From Synergistaceae bacterium (lineage in GTDB: Bacteria; Synergistota; Synergistia; Synergistales; Aminobacteriaceae): a stretch of 26,292 nucleotides of DNA. The notes under the pieces were generated by a model that did not search any database, had not been told where the DNA came from, and was given only the letters and a program-made list of their open reading frames with translations. Position 1 is the first letter of the stretch. Each line of letters starts with the position of its first letter. This document shows, piece after piece, positions 13,534 through 21,078 of this stretch. The position numbers and the translations under genes are program-made. The DNA lies in NCBI GenBank assembly GCA_022837505.1, contig JALHFZ010000021.1, positions 1 to 26,292 on the forward strand. The letters are read 5' to 3'.

Positions 13534-14898
13534 CTACCACCCCTTGACGGTCTCGAAGATGCTGTCGGGGATATCCCCTTCGTAGAAATCCTGAAAGGAT
13601 TCTTCGATGATGCCGAGGGCCGAGTCGGCCTGTTCTTTCGTCAGGACGAGGGGGGGCTGTATGCGGAGCACGCTGCCGCTGAAAAAGGAGAGGAGGAGCC
13701 CCCGCTCCCAGGCGCGGTAGCAGATCTTCGCTGCGGCCTCGCCGTGCCGCTCCTTCGTCTGCCGGTCCTTTACGAGATCGACGCCGATGGAGAGGCCGAT
13801 CCCCCGGACGTCGCCGATAATTTCGTATCTCTTCTGCATCTCGAGGAACCGCCCTTTGATATACTCCCCCATCCGGGAGGCGTTTTCGAGGAGGTTTTCC
13901 TCCCTTATGACGTCGATGGTGGCGAGGGCGGCGGCGCAGCATACGGGGTTCCCCGCGGCGGTGAAGAGATGGGCCGGAGCCTGCCATTTTTCCAGCAGCT
14001 CTGCCCTTGCGACCACCGCTCCGAGGGGCAGTCCCGAGGCGATGGCCTTCCCCATGACGATGGCGTCGGGGACGACATCGAAATTCTCGATGCCGAACCA
14101 CTTCCCCGTGCGGCCGAACCCCTGCTGGACCTCTTCGGAGACGAGGAGGATGCCGTGGTCGTCGCAGAGCTTCCGCAGCAGCTTCATGTATCTGACGGGG
14201 GGGACGATAAGGCCGGAATCTCCCTGAATGGGCTCGATGACGATGGCGGCCACCTCATCGGGAGGAATATTCGTCGTGAAGGCGATCTTGATCTGTTCAA
14301 GGGCGAAATCCGTCACCTCGTCCTCGGTCATTCCGGGGAAGGGGGTCCGGTAGGTGTCCGGATAGGGGACATGGTAGATGTCGGGAAGCAGGGGGCCGAG
14401 CCCCCGGTGCATGGGGAGGCTGACGGCGCTCATGGAGAGGGCGCCGTAGGTGCTGCCGTGGTAGGCCCGGAGGTAGGCCACGATCTTCGGCCGCCCCGTG
14501 GCGATCCGGGCGAGCTTGATGATGCCGTCGTTGGCGTCCGATCCGGCGAGGCCGTAGTAGGCCCGCTTGCGGAAATCCCCCGGGGTGATGGCCAGAAGCT
14601 CCCTCGTCAGGTCGATCTGGGGTTCATGGTACATATAGACGGAGGTGTAGAGGATCAGCTCTTCCGTCTGTTTTTTGATCGCTTCCACCACCTTCGGGTG
14701 GCAGTGCCCAGTATTGATTGCCCCGGCGCTGGCGAGAAAATCGATATAGGTGTTTCCGTCCACGTCCTCCACGATCGCTCCTCTCCCCCTTTTGACCACG
14801 AGGGGGTAGTAGGGGAGCTTCGCCGCCGGGGAGGTGATGGCCTGGTCCTCCTCCACGAGGCGGAGGCATTGGCTGATATTTCTTTTTCCGGTGAACAT
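13534..14898 (-). CDS. Class III PLP-dependent aminotransferase / possible amino acid epimerase
   Basis: A 454-residue fold-type I PLP enzyme of the 4-aminobutyrate aminotransferase class. Landmarks are the N-terminal VEDVDGNTYIDFLASAGAINTGHCHP, AYHGSTYGALSMS, IEPIQGDSG and K284 (VMGKAIASGLPLGAVV), the Schiff-base lysine. Two places differ from common GabT or ornithine aminotransferases: GSDANDGIIK (119-128) replaces SGAEAxExAIK, and SEEVQQGFGRTG puts Glu (E255) where the PLP-nitrogen Asp normally is. Such variants occur among poorly characterised relatives, including enzymes related to isoleucine 2-epimerase, so racemase or epimerase activity is as likely as transamination. It is the last gene of the ortAB-TRAP unit, 97 nt after dctP, with a hairpin between them. 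Confidence 0.8.
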   Translation of the reverse strand: MFTGKRNISQCLRLVEEDQAITSPAAKLPYYPLVVKRGRGAIVEDVDGNTYIDFLASAGAINTGHCHPKVVEAIKKQTEELILYTSVYMYHEPQIDLTRELLAITPGDFRKRAYYGLAGSDANDGIIKLARIATGRPKIVAYLRAYHGSTYGALSMSAVSLPMHRGLGPLLPDIYHVPYPDTYRTPFPGMTEDEVTDFALEQIKIAFTTNIPPDEVAAIVIEPIQGDSGLIVPPVRYMKLLRKLCDDHGILLVSEEVQQGFGRTGKWFGIENFDVVPDAIVMGKAIASGLPLGAVVARAELLEKWQAPAHLFTAAGNPVCCAAALATIDVIREENLLENASRMGEYIKGRFLEMQKRYEIIGDVRGIGLSIGVDLVKDRQTKERHGEAAAKICYRAWERGLLLSFFSGSVLRIQPPLVLTKEQADSALGIIEESFQDFYEGDIPDSIFETVKGW

Positions 14899-14935
14899 CT
14901 TTGCTTCATCTCCTGGCTATGGGGAAGTAAAGAGA

Positions 14936-14970
14936 TGCGGAAGGCATCGGAGAGCCCGACGCCTTCCGCA
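14936..14970 (-). terminator. Strong hairpin after dctP (attenuating or RNA-stabilising)
   Basis: A 15-bp stem TGCGGAAGGCGTCGG/CCGATGCCTTCCGCA with one G-U pair and a 5-nt loop, followed on the minus strand by TCTCTTTAC, a poor U tract. It lies 26 nt past the dctP stop. It probably ends or protects the 3' end of most dctP transcripts, leaving partial readthrough into the aminotransferase gene. Confidence 0.6.
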
Positions 14971-14995
14971 CACTCTGTTTTTCAGGGTTCAGAGG

Positions 14996-16027
14996 TCAGC
15001 GGGAGATTCCCGACTCCTTGTAGATTCTGTCCATGAGATCCTTGCCGACGATCTCTTCCATCTTGGGCCATACGGTCTTGCGGACATGGTTCGCAATGGC
15101 GTTGAGCTGATCCTGGGAGAAGGTGACGATCTCCCATCCGTACTCCTTGACGAGCTTCTGACGATACTCCTCGTCGATTTCATCCGCCCGGCCCCACTGA
15201 ATTTCCGACTCTTCCTGGGCGGCCTTCAGCATGACGGCCTGATCCTCCGGAGAGATCTTGTTCCAGAGGTCCATATTGATGGCGAACCACCATGACTCGA
15301 AATAGTCGTTGTACTGAACCCAGACCTTGTTGACGTCCTTGAACTGCCATGCCTGGAAGGGGGGCCCACCCATCTGGCCGTCGGCGATGCCCGTCTGAAT
15401 GGCGCTGTAGGCTTCGGCGTAGGGGATGGGGGTCGCTATGTAGCCGAGGGCTTCATAGGTCCACTCGCAGGGCTTGATGGGCATGACGCGGACTTTGAGG
15501 CCGTGGGATGCTCCGGGCTCGTAGACCTTCTCGGGGACCTTGTTCAGGGAGACACCCGACATGCCGAGGGGGACCACTGCGAGGGCCTTGATGTTGTGCT
15601 TCGCCCAGAGGTCGGCGATGATCTTGTAGGCCCAGCCGTCGGGTCCGTAGACCTTCTTGGCCTCCTCAGAGTTCGTGACGATGTAGGGGAAGTAGTAGGC
15701 CAGGTTGAGCTGGGCATCGAAATTCGCGTTGGCCTGGGCCATGCTCATTTCAATGCTGCCCCGCTGCACCATCTCGAAGATTTCCGTCCAGTCGCCGAGA
15801 ACGCCCCCGGAGAAGACGTCGATCTTGATCCGGCCGTCCGTTCCCTCAAAGACCTTCTTCGCGAAGGACAGTGCCCGCAGGTCGTAATCGCTGTCTACAG
15901 GGTGTACCTGGGCGAGGCGCATTTTGAACTGGGGCTCCGCCGCCAGGGCGGTCCCGAGAAACATAGCAAGCATGGAGAACGCTACGAGGCAGACAAGCAG
16001 TTTTTTCGTCGTCGCTGTAAACTTCAT
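14996..16027 (-). CDS. dctP: TRAP transporter substrate-binding protein (DctP family)
   Basis: Periplasmic binding protein that delivers a carboxylate-bearing solute to the DctQM permease. The start at 16027 is chosen for the AGAAGGAGGG site and the signal peptide MKFTATTKKLLVCLVAFSML, with likely cleavage at ALA-AEPQ near residue 29. The open frame extends 32 codons upstream without similarity. The 343 residues show DctP features: MRLAQVHPVDSDYD, FSGGVLGDWTEIFEMVQRGSIEM, and PLGMSGVSLN, with R188 or so in the GLKVRVMP block that usually salt-bridges the ligand carboxylate. The ligand cannot be read from sequence. Co-transcription with ortAB suggests an amino acid or keto acid linked to that pathway. 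Confidence 0.93.
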   Translation of the reverse strand: MKFTATTKKLLVCLVAFSMLAMFLGTALAAEPQFKMRLAQVHPVDSDYDLRALSFAKKVFEGTDGRIKIDVFSGGVLGDWTEIFEMVQRGSIEMSMAQANANFDAQLNLAYYFPYIVTNSEEAKKVYGPDGWAYKIIADLWAKHNIKALAVVPLGMSGVSLNKVPEKVYEPGASHGLKVRVMPIKPCEWTYEALGYIATPIPYAEAYSAIQTGIADGQMGGPPFQAWQFKDVNKVWVQYNDYFESWWFAINMDLWNKISPEDQAVMLKAAQEESEIQWGRADEIDEEYRQKLVKEYGWEIVTFSQDQLNAIANHVRKTVWPKMEEIVGKDLMDRIYKESGISR

Positions 16028-16143
16028 GTTTTCCCTCCTTCTATCTCTGTGTTTCAGTTGCCTCCGAATAAAGTCGCCGCCGATGATTTTTTCCGCTGGA
16101 TCCTCTCGTAAATTCTTTTCCATCTCCCCTTTCTGAAGGGTTT

Positions 16144-17454
16144 TTATTTGATCCCCATGATGAGCCGGGGCAGGAAGAGCGAAAGGTTCGGAACATAAGT
16201 GGTGATGAGGATGATCGGCAGGAAGCCGAAGACGATGAAGATCAGGGCCGGCTTCAGGTATTCGTCGATCTGCACCCCTCCGACCCGGCCGCCGAGGTAG
16301 AGGATGGGCGCCGTGGGGGGTGTGACGTTTCCGAGGCCGAGGTTGGTGCCGAGGATTGCCGCGAAGTGAATGGGATGAACCCCTATCTGGAGCATCAGAG
16401 GCATGAGAAGGGGTGCGGCGAGCATGGTGCCACTCAGGTCATCCATGAGCATGCCGATGATGATGAGGAAGACGTTGACCATGAGCAGGATGACGTACTT
16501 GTTGTCCGATGTGCTGAGCAGGAACTTGGCGATCTTCATGGGGACCTGCTGCATGGTGTAGAGCCGTCCGAGGATGGTGACGAAGAAGAGCATGAGGACG
16601 ATGACGCCGCTCGTGACCGCCGCCGACCGGAGGGAGCGGAAGAAGATCCCCGGCTTGAGCTCCTTGTGGACGAAGAAGCCGATGATGATTGCGTAGAGCA
16701 CCGCCACGGCCGCCGCTTCCGTGGGGGTGGTGACCCCGCCGTAGATCCCCCCGAGGATGATCACGGGCATGAGAAGGCTCCAGAACCCCTTCTTAGCCGA
16801 TGAGGCGATGAGCCGGTTCCGCTCTCGTCTGGGAAGGGGGGACTCCACCCGCTCCCGGACCTTGGGAAACTTGCCGCACATGACGTAGTTGATTATGACG
16901 AAGAGAGTGGTGGTGAGGATTCCGGGGACCACCGTGGAGAGGAAGCAGGCAGCCACCGACTGCTGGGTGACCCAGCCGTAGAGGATCATGGGGACGCTGG
17001 GAGGGATGAGCTGCCCCAGCACGGCGGCGCAGCTGATCATCCCCGTGGCGTACCCTCTCGGATACCCCATGGCAGTGAGGCGGGGGATCATGATGCTGCC
17101 GATGCACGCCACGGCAGAAGAGGCCGTACCGGAGATGGAACCGAAGATGGCACAGGCGACGATACTCGCCGCTCCCATGCCGCCCCGGACCCGGCCGAGC
17201 ATGGAATTGGCGAAGTTCGTGAGGCGCTCGGCGATCCCCGCGGAGCTCATGAGGGCTCCGGCGATGATGAAGAAGGGGATGGAGAGGATCGTCAGAGAGT
17301 TCAATCCCCGGAAGCCGATGGTCATAAGAAAGGAAAAGTCGGGGAAGAAGATGATCCCCATGTAGAGGGCGGCCATCATGAAGCAGAAGGGCACGGGAAT
17401 GCCCACCACAATGCTCGAGATGAGGATGATGAGGTCGATGGCGATATAATTCAT
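16144..17454 (-). CDS. dctM: TRAP transporter large permease subunit (DctM family)
   Basis: Inner-membrane subunit that moves the solute using a Na+ or H+ gradient. The 436 residues are almost entirely hydrophobic with about 12 membrane segments. DctM landmarks are present: FRGLNSLTILSIPFFIIAG, FGSISGTASSAVACIGSIMIP, PPSVPMILYG, GVTTPTEAAAVAVLYA, and LGTNLGLGNVTPPTAP near the C-terminus. AAGGAGG lies 7 nt before the ATG, and the gene starts 21 nt after dctQ. A 116-nt gap to dctP contains only a weak hairpin. Confidence 0.97.
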   Translation of the reverse strand: MNYIAIDLIILISSIVVGIPVPFCFMMAALYMGIIFFPDFSFLMTIGFRGLNSLTILSIPFFIIAGALMSSAGIAERLTNFANSMLGRVRGGMGAASIVACAIFGSISGTASSAVACIGSIMIPRLTAMGYPRGYATGMISCAAVLGQLIPPSVPMILYGWVTQQSVAACFLSTVVPGILTTTLFVIINYVMCGKFPKVRERVESPLPRRERNRLIASSAKKGFWSLLMPVIILGGIYGGVTTPTEAAAVAVLYAIIIGFFVHKELKPGIFFRSLRSAAVTSGVIVLMLFFVTILGRLYTMQQVPMKIAKFLLSTSDNKYVILLMVNVFLIIIGMLMDDLSGTMLAAPLLMPLMLQIGVHPIHFAAILGTNLGLGNVTPPTAPILYLGGRVGGVQIDEYLKPALIFIVFGFLPIILITTYVPNLSLFLPRLIMGIK

Positions 17455-17475
17455 TCTTGGCCTCCTTAGGCTCGG

Positions 17476-18006
17476 CTACTGGTCATAGGGTGCCCGGGGA
17501 AGGGCGAGAAAGGGGTATCCCGCTGCGCGGCGCACATGGTCGATGAATTCGATGAAGAAGTAAAAGGCCATGAGCGCGGCGGAGACAAGGAGGCTCGCCT
17601 GGGCGAAGACCATGGGGATCATGAGGGCCGGTGAGACTTCTCCCGCCTTCAGGGACCAGGTGACATAGTTCCAGCACCAGTTGGTCATGACGCAGGCCAG
17701 GAGAAAAGTAATGAAGGTGACCACCGACTGAATCGCCTCGTAGACCCTCTCGTTCTTGACGATGGAATGAATGAGGTCGGCCCGAATGTGGTTTCGTTCC
17801 CTCGCTCCGGAGGCAGCTCCGATCATGTACATCCAGAACCCCGTCATGGTGGCCAGCTCCTCCACCCCCATGAGGGGCATTCTGAAGATGTACCGGAGGG
17901 CCACCTGGGTGAGCACGAGGGTCACGAGAATGATGGTGCTTATGATCATGACACAATTTTCGATCTTCCGGAGAAAGATCCACAGCATATCGAAGGCTCT
18001 GCTCAT
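17476..18006 (-). CDS. dctQ: TRAP transporter small permease subunit (DctQ family)
   Basis: The four-helix partner of DctM. The 176 residues hold four hydrophobic segments and the family pattern VALRYIFRMPLMGVEELATMTGFWMYMIGAASGARERNHIRAD. I place the start at the ATG at 18006, one base after the ortB stop, with AAGGGTGG upstream. An in-frame GTG at 18018 inside ortB is an alternative. Its tight link to ortB puts the transporter in the ort transcript. Confidence 0.92.
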   Translation of the reverse strand: MSRAFDMLWIFLRKIENCVMIISTIILVTLVLTQVALRYIFRMPLMGVEELATMTGFWMYMIGAASGARERNHIRADLIHSIVKNERVYEAIQSVVTFITFLLACVMTNWCWNYVTWSLKAGEVSPALMIPMVFAQASLLVSAALMAFYFFIEFIDHVRRAAGYPFLALPRAPYDQ

Positions 18007-18007
18007 T

Positions 18008-19453
18008 TTAGCTGCCACCCTTCTGTGCCTTTTCAGAGGCCTGATCCAGTTCTTTCAGAGTTTTTTCGATAAATGACCGGTCCCGGGCCACATCGTCGGC
18101 GAGGAATTTCAGATCGTCCTCCGAGAGGTCGGTCCTGGAAAGTCCCCGATTCTTCAGGGCGTTCCGCACCAGGGAGATTCGCAGGGGGTCGAGGTCCACC
18201 TCCCGGGCCCGAATCTGCCGGGGGTGGGAGGGGAAAACGATGTTTTTGCCGGGGATTTCGCTGTCGGGGTCCCCCGTCTCGACGGAGATGCCGTTCTCCC
18301 GGGCGAAGGCGAGCTGGGCGTAGTGGTGCTTCCCTGCTCCGGTGTACTCCGTCTCCTGCACGACGATGAAGTCGTCCCGGTCGTACTCCTGGGCGAGGGC
18401 GAAGGCGGCGGTGAGGGCGGTATTTCCCGCGGGGCCCCTCTCGAGCCCCTCAAGAAGGGCGAGGGCCTCGGTGATATAGAAGACCTCCCCCTGGTTCACC
18501 GTGACGTACTGTTCCATATAGCGGAGGGATCGGGCGGCGTTGCGGGGGACGTCCGACCGGTCCGGCCAGGTGGCGAAGGGAACGCCGAACCCCGTGTGTC
18601 CCGTGGTGAAGGATTTGAGATTGAAGTCCCGGTCGCTCGCCATGTGGAGTCCCTCGAGATTGACGCTGGCCCCGATGACCTTGACTTCTTCGGCTCCGGC
18701 CTTGCGGAGCCCCCTGGCCGTACCGGTGATGTTCCCTCCGCCGGCATGAGTCACCACCACTGCCGCAGGAAGGGTCCCGTGGCGCTCCCGGCACTGTTCG
18801 GCGATCTCGTAGCCGATGGTCTCGATTCCGGCGATGCTGAGGGGGGTATAGAGGGAGGCGTTGAACCACCCTGTCTCCTCGAGGACCCGGAGGAGATAGT
18901 AAAAGAGCTCCGGCCCTACGCTCGTCTGGATGACCTCAGCGCCGTAGGCCTCGCACTTTCTCGTCTTCTCAACGATCTCAGGCTGTCCCTGCCCGAGGCT
19001 GTCGAAGACCTCCTGGACGATGATGGTCTTCAGATTGCGGATATTGGCCTGAGAGGCCAGGGCTGCGCCGTAGTTTCCGCTCGTGGCGGCGGCGACCCCC
19101 TGGAACCCCTTCGACGCGGCGAAGAAGCAGGAGACGGAGGCCCGGCGGTCCTTGAAGCTCCCCGACGGATTGGCCGCCTCGTCCTTCAGCAGGATGCGGG
19201 CGCCCTTCCCCTTCGGAGCCAGGGCCCGGGCGGTCCGGGTGAGATTGCGCAGCTCAATGAGGGGGGTGTCCCCCACGGAGACCTCCCTCTGAATGCGGCG
19301 GATCTCGTCGAGGGAGTAGCCGTACTGGTTCATCATCCCCTCGTAGTCGAAGGAAAGCCCCTTACCCTCGAAACGGTCGTAGTCGAGAAGAAGGGATTTC
19401 TTCATGATCTCGTTCTTCCGGGCCATCACCTCGGCGTAGGACATGCCCTTCAT
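18008..19453 (-). CDS. ortB: 2-Amino-4-oxopentanoate thiolase, beta (PLP) subunit
   Basis: With OrtA it cleaves 2-amino-4-oxopentanoate with CoA to acetyl-CoA and alanine, the last step of oxidative ornithine fermentation known from Clostridium sticklandii. The 481 residues have a threonine-synthase-like fold-type II PLP domain: VGDTPLIELRNL, the lysine K101 in NPSGSFKDRRA, AATSGNYGAALA and the glycine loop THAGGGNITGTARG. The chosen ATG at 19453 overlaps the ortA stop (ATGA) with GGAG 7 nt upstream; ATG 19444 is also possible. The small partner gene directly upstream is what separates this from threonine synthase or cysteine synthase relatives. The other ornithine-pathway genes (racemase, aminomutase, dehydrogenase) are not in the window. 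Confidence 0.9.
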   Translation of the reverse strand: MKGMSYAEVMARKNEIMKKSLLLDYDRFEGKGLSFDYEGMMNQYGYSLDEIRRIQREVSVGDTPLIELRNLTRTARALAPKGKGARILLKDEAANPSGSFKDRRASVSCFFAASKGFQGVAAATSGNYGAALASQANIRNLKTIIVQEVFDSLGQGQPEIVEKTRKCEAYGAEVIQTSVGPELFYYLLRVLEETGWFNASLYTPLSIAGIETIGYEIAEQCRERHGTLPAAVVVTHAGGGNITGTARGLRKAGAEEVKVIGASVNLEGLHMASDRDFNLKSFTTGHTGFGVPFATWPDRSDVPRNAARSLRYMEQYVTVNQGEVFYITEALALLEGLERGPAGNTALTAAFALAQEYDRDDFIVVQETEYTGAGKHHYAQLAFARENGISVETGDPDSEIPGKNIVFPSHPRQIRAREVDLDPLRISLVRNALKNRGLSRTDLSEDDLKFLADDVARDRSFIEKTLKELDQASEKAQKGGS

Positions 19454-19752
19454 TCTTCTTCTCCCCACAGGGACCGGAGAAAGGTCCCCAGGCCGATGAA
19501 TTCGGGGATCTGCGCCCCGAAGGAATGGGTGTAGGGAGGATTTTCCGCCACAAGGGTTCCCGTGAGCCTGCGCCCGTTGACGGTGACGATGGAAGCGGTC
19601 TCTCCGAGGGAGCTTTTTTCCTCGAGCAACCCCTTCGCCCGCATCCTCAGAGGAACCTTCCGTGTCTCGGGAGGGAGGTGCTCAGCCCTCTCCTCGGGTT
19701 TCAGAAGGGTCCATTCGATCTGAACCCAGCGCCCTTTTTCGATATTCTCCAC
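19450..19752 (-). CDS. ortA: 2-Amino-4-oxopentanoate thiolase, alpha (small) subunit
   Basis: A 100-residue protein beginning with GTG, with AAAGGAG 8 nt upstream. KGRWVQIEWTLLKPEERA at the N-terminus, then VPLRMRAKG and TVNGRRLTGTLVAENPPYTHSFG, fit the OrtA small subunit, which is always paired with OrtB. It has no catalytic domain of its own. It is the first gene of the likely ortA-ortB-dctQ-dctM-dctP-aminotransferase transcript, with a near-consensus promoter about 130 nt upstream. Confidence 0.88.
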   Translation of the reverse strand: MENIEKGRWVQIEWTLLKPEERAEHLPPETRKVPLRMRAKGLLEEKSSLGETASIVTVNGRRLTGTLVAENPPYTHSFGAQIPEFIGLGTFLRSLWGEEE

Positions 19753-19808
19753 GCTTTGATCTCCTTTCAGAGGTGCTCGAACGTTTTTGGAAAGAAAGGT
19801 AAAAGACT

Positions 19809-19841
19809 GCCTTCAGGGGAGGTCTGTTCTTATCTGAAGGC
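19809..19841 (-). promoter_or_regulatory. Hairpin in the ortA 5' untranslated region
   Basis: A perfect 8-bp inverted repeat (19809-19816 with 19834-19841, GCCTTCAG/CTGAAGGC) with a 17-nt loop lies between the promoter and ortA. It is followed on the minus strand by AGTCTTTTACC, a weak U-rich stretch. It may be a leader control element, but the structure is modest. Confidence 0.4.
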
Positions 19842-19879
19842 TAAATAGAGAGAAACTTCTGTTGCTGAAAGTAGAAGAT

Positions 19880-19909
19880 ACAATACTCTGTTTCGTCAGG
19901 GCGTGTCAA
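19880..19909 (-). promoter_or_regulatory. Promoter of the ortAB-TRAP operon
   Basis: On the minus strand TTGACA (19904-19909) and TATTGT (19880-19885) are spaced by 18 nt. The upstream DNA (19910-19980) is markedly AT-rich for this genome and contains AATTGT...ACAATT arms, possibly an UP element or operator. The rest of the 370-nt gap up to tdh holds the 5' leader and the tdh terminator. Confidence 0.7.
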
Positions 19910-20037
19910 GGGAAATTCGAAATTGTAAGGTAATAAAGAACAATTAATGCTCATTGTGTATATTCTAAAAGATAGGGCAAAGTACGGGGTATTTCTCCGC
20001 CCGGCTGAGGAAATTCCCTTCGAGTTCTGGCGCCGGT

Positions 20038-20075
20038 AAAAAATGCTGCCGAGGACCGAAGAGTCTCCAGCAGCA
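20038..20075 (-). terminator. Rho-independent terminator after tdh
   Basis: A 13-position stem (20063-20075 with 20044-20056, two G-U pairs, one mismatch) with a 6-nt loop, followed by six U on the minus strand. It lies about 45 nt after the tdh stop and separates kbl-tdh from the ort operon. Confidence 0.85.
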
Positions 20076-20121
20076 AGGAAAAAAATCATCCTTCAGCGAA
20101 AAAACCGTGCGGTGCGAAGGC

Positions 20122-21078
20122 TCAGCCCTTGGAAGCCTCCTGCTCGCTGATCCGGGCGAGCATGTCCTCCGTCATGGCGTCGAGATCGTACTGCGGGTCG
20201 AACCCCCACTCCTCCCGGGCGGCGGTGCAGTCGAGGGAGTCTGGCCAGGACTCGGCGATCCCCTGGCGCAAGGGGTCCACATCGTAATCCATGGTGAAGC
20301 CGGGCATCACCTTCCGGATGGACGCGGCGATCTCCTCGGGTTCGAAGCTCATTCCGGAGATGTTGAAGGCGTTGCGGTGCACGAGCCTTGCGGGGTCGGC
20401 CTCCATGAGCTTCACCACAGCGTCGAGGGCGTCGGGCATGTACATCATGTCCATATAGGTGCCCGGGGCGATGAAGCATGTGTAGCTCCCCTTCTTCACG
20501 GCGTCGTAGTAGATATGCACCGCATAGTCCGTGGTCCCTCCGCCGGGGAGGGCCTCGTAGCTGATGAGGCCGGGAAAGCGGAGCCCCCGGGTATCCATGC
20601 CGAACTTCTTGTGATAGTAGTCGCAGAGAAGCTCCATGGTCACCTTGGCCACGCCGTAGATGATGGTGGGACGCTGGATGGTGTCCTGGGGGGTGTTCTT
20701 CGCCGGGGTGGACGGTCCGAAGGCGGCGATGGAGCTCGGGAAGAAGAAGGCGCACCCATTCTCCCGGGCGGCTTCGAGGGCGGTGCAGGACCCGCAGACG
20801 TTGATGTCCCAGGAGTTCAGCGGGTCGCTCTCTCCCTTGGCGGAAAGCACCCCCGCCAGGTGGATGACCGTGTCGGCCTTGAACTTGCTGAGGGTCTCCG
20901 AGAAGGCCTTGCCGTCCCGTACGTCGAGAAGCTCAAAGGGGCCTCCCTCGGAGACGGGGCCGGGAACGGGCCGCCGGGCAGAGGCGAGGACGTTTTCAGC
21001 GCCGTAGATCTCCCGAAGGTAGGGGGTCAGTTCGATGCCGATCTGGCCGCTTGAGCCCGTGACGAGAATCCGCTTCAT
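20122..21078 (-). CDS. tdh: L-threonine 3-dehydrogenase, short-chain (epimerase-like) type
   Basis: Oxidises L-threonine with NAD+ to 2-amino-3-oxobutyrate, which Kbl then cleaves. The 318-residue protein is an extended short-chain dehydrogenase: ILVTGSSGQIG nucleotide loop at 4-14, LAGVLSAKGE, the serine pair in FFFPSSIAAFGP, and the catalytic Y141 and K145 in YGVAKV. It belongs to the UDP-galactose-epimerase-like threonine dehydrogenases, not the zinc-dependent medium-chain type of E. coli. The ATGA overlap with kbl strongly supports this substrate over a sugar epimerase, because sequence alone could suggest a general NAD-dependent epimerase. Confidence 0.9.
   Translation of the reverse strand: MKRILVTGSSGQIGIELTPYLREIYGAENVLASARRPVPGPVSEGGPFELLDVRDGKAFSETLSKFKADTVIHLAGVLSAKGESDPLNSWDINVCGSCTALEAARENGCAFFFPSSIAAFGPSTPAKNTPQDTIQRPTIIYGVAKVTMELLCDYYHKKFGMDTRGLRFPGLISYEALPGGGTTDYAVHIYYDAVKKGSYTCFIAPGTYMDMMYMPDALDAVVKLMEADPARLVHRNAFNISGMSFEPEEIAASIRKVMPGFTMDYDVDPLRQGIAESWPDSLDCTAAREEWGFDPQYDLDAMTEDMLARISEQEASKG

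Noticed and set aside
13048..15036. Plus-strand open frame of 662 codons
   Set aside because: It is antisense to znuA, the palindrome, the class III aminotransferase-like gene and the dctP end. Its composition is that expected of the complement of GC-rich coding DNA, and it has no recognisable domain.
18224..19534. Plus-strand open frame of 436 codons
   Set aside because: It is the complement of ortB and part of ortA, both of which are clearly recognisable.
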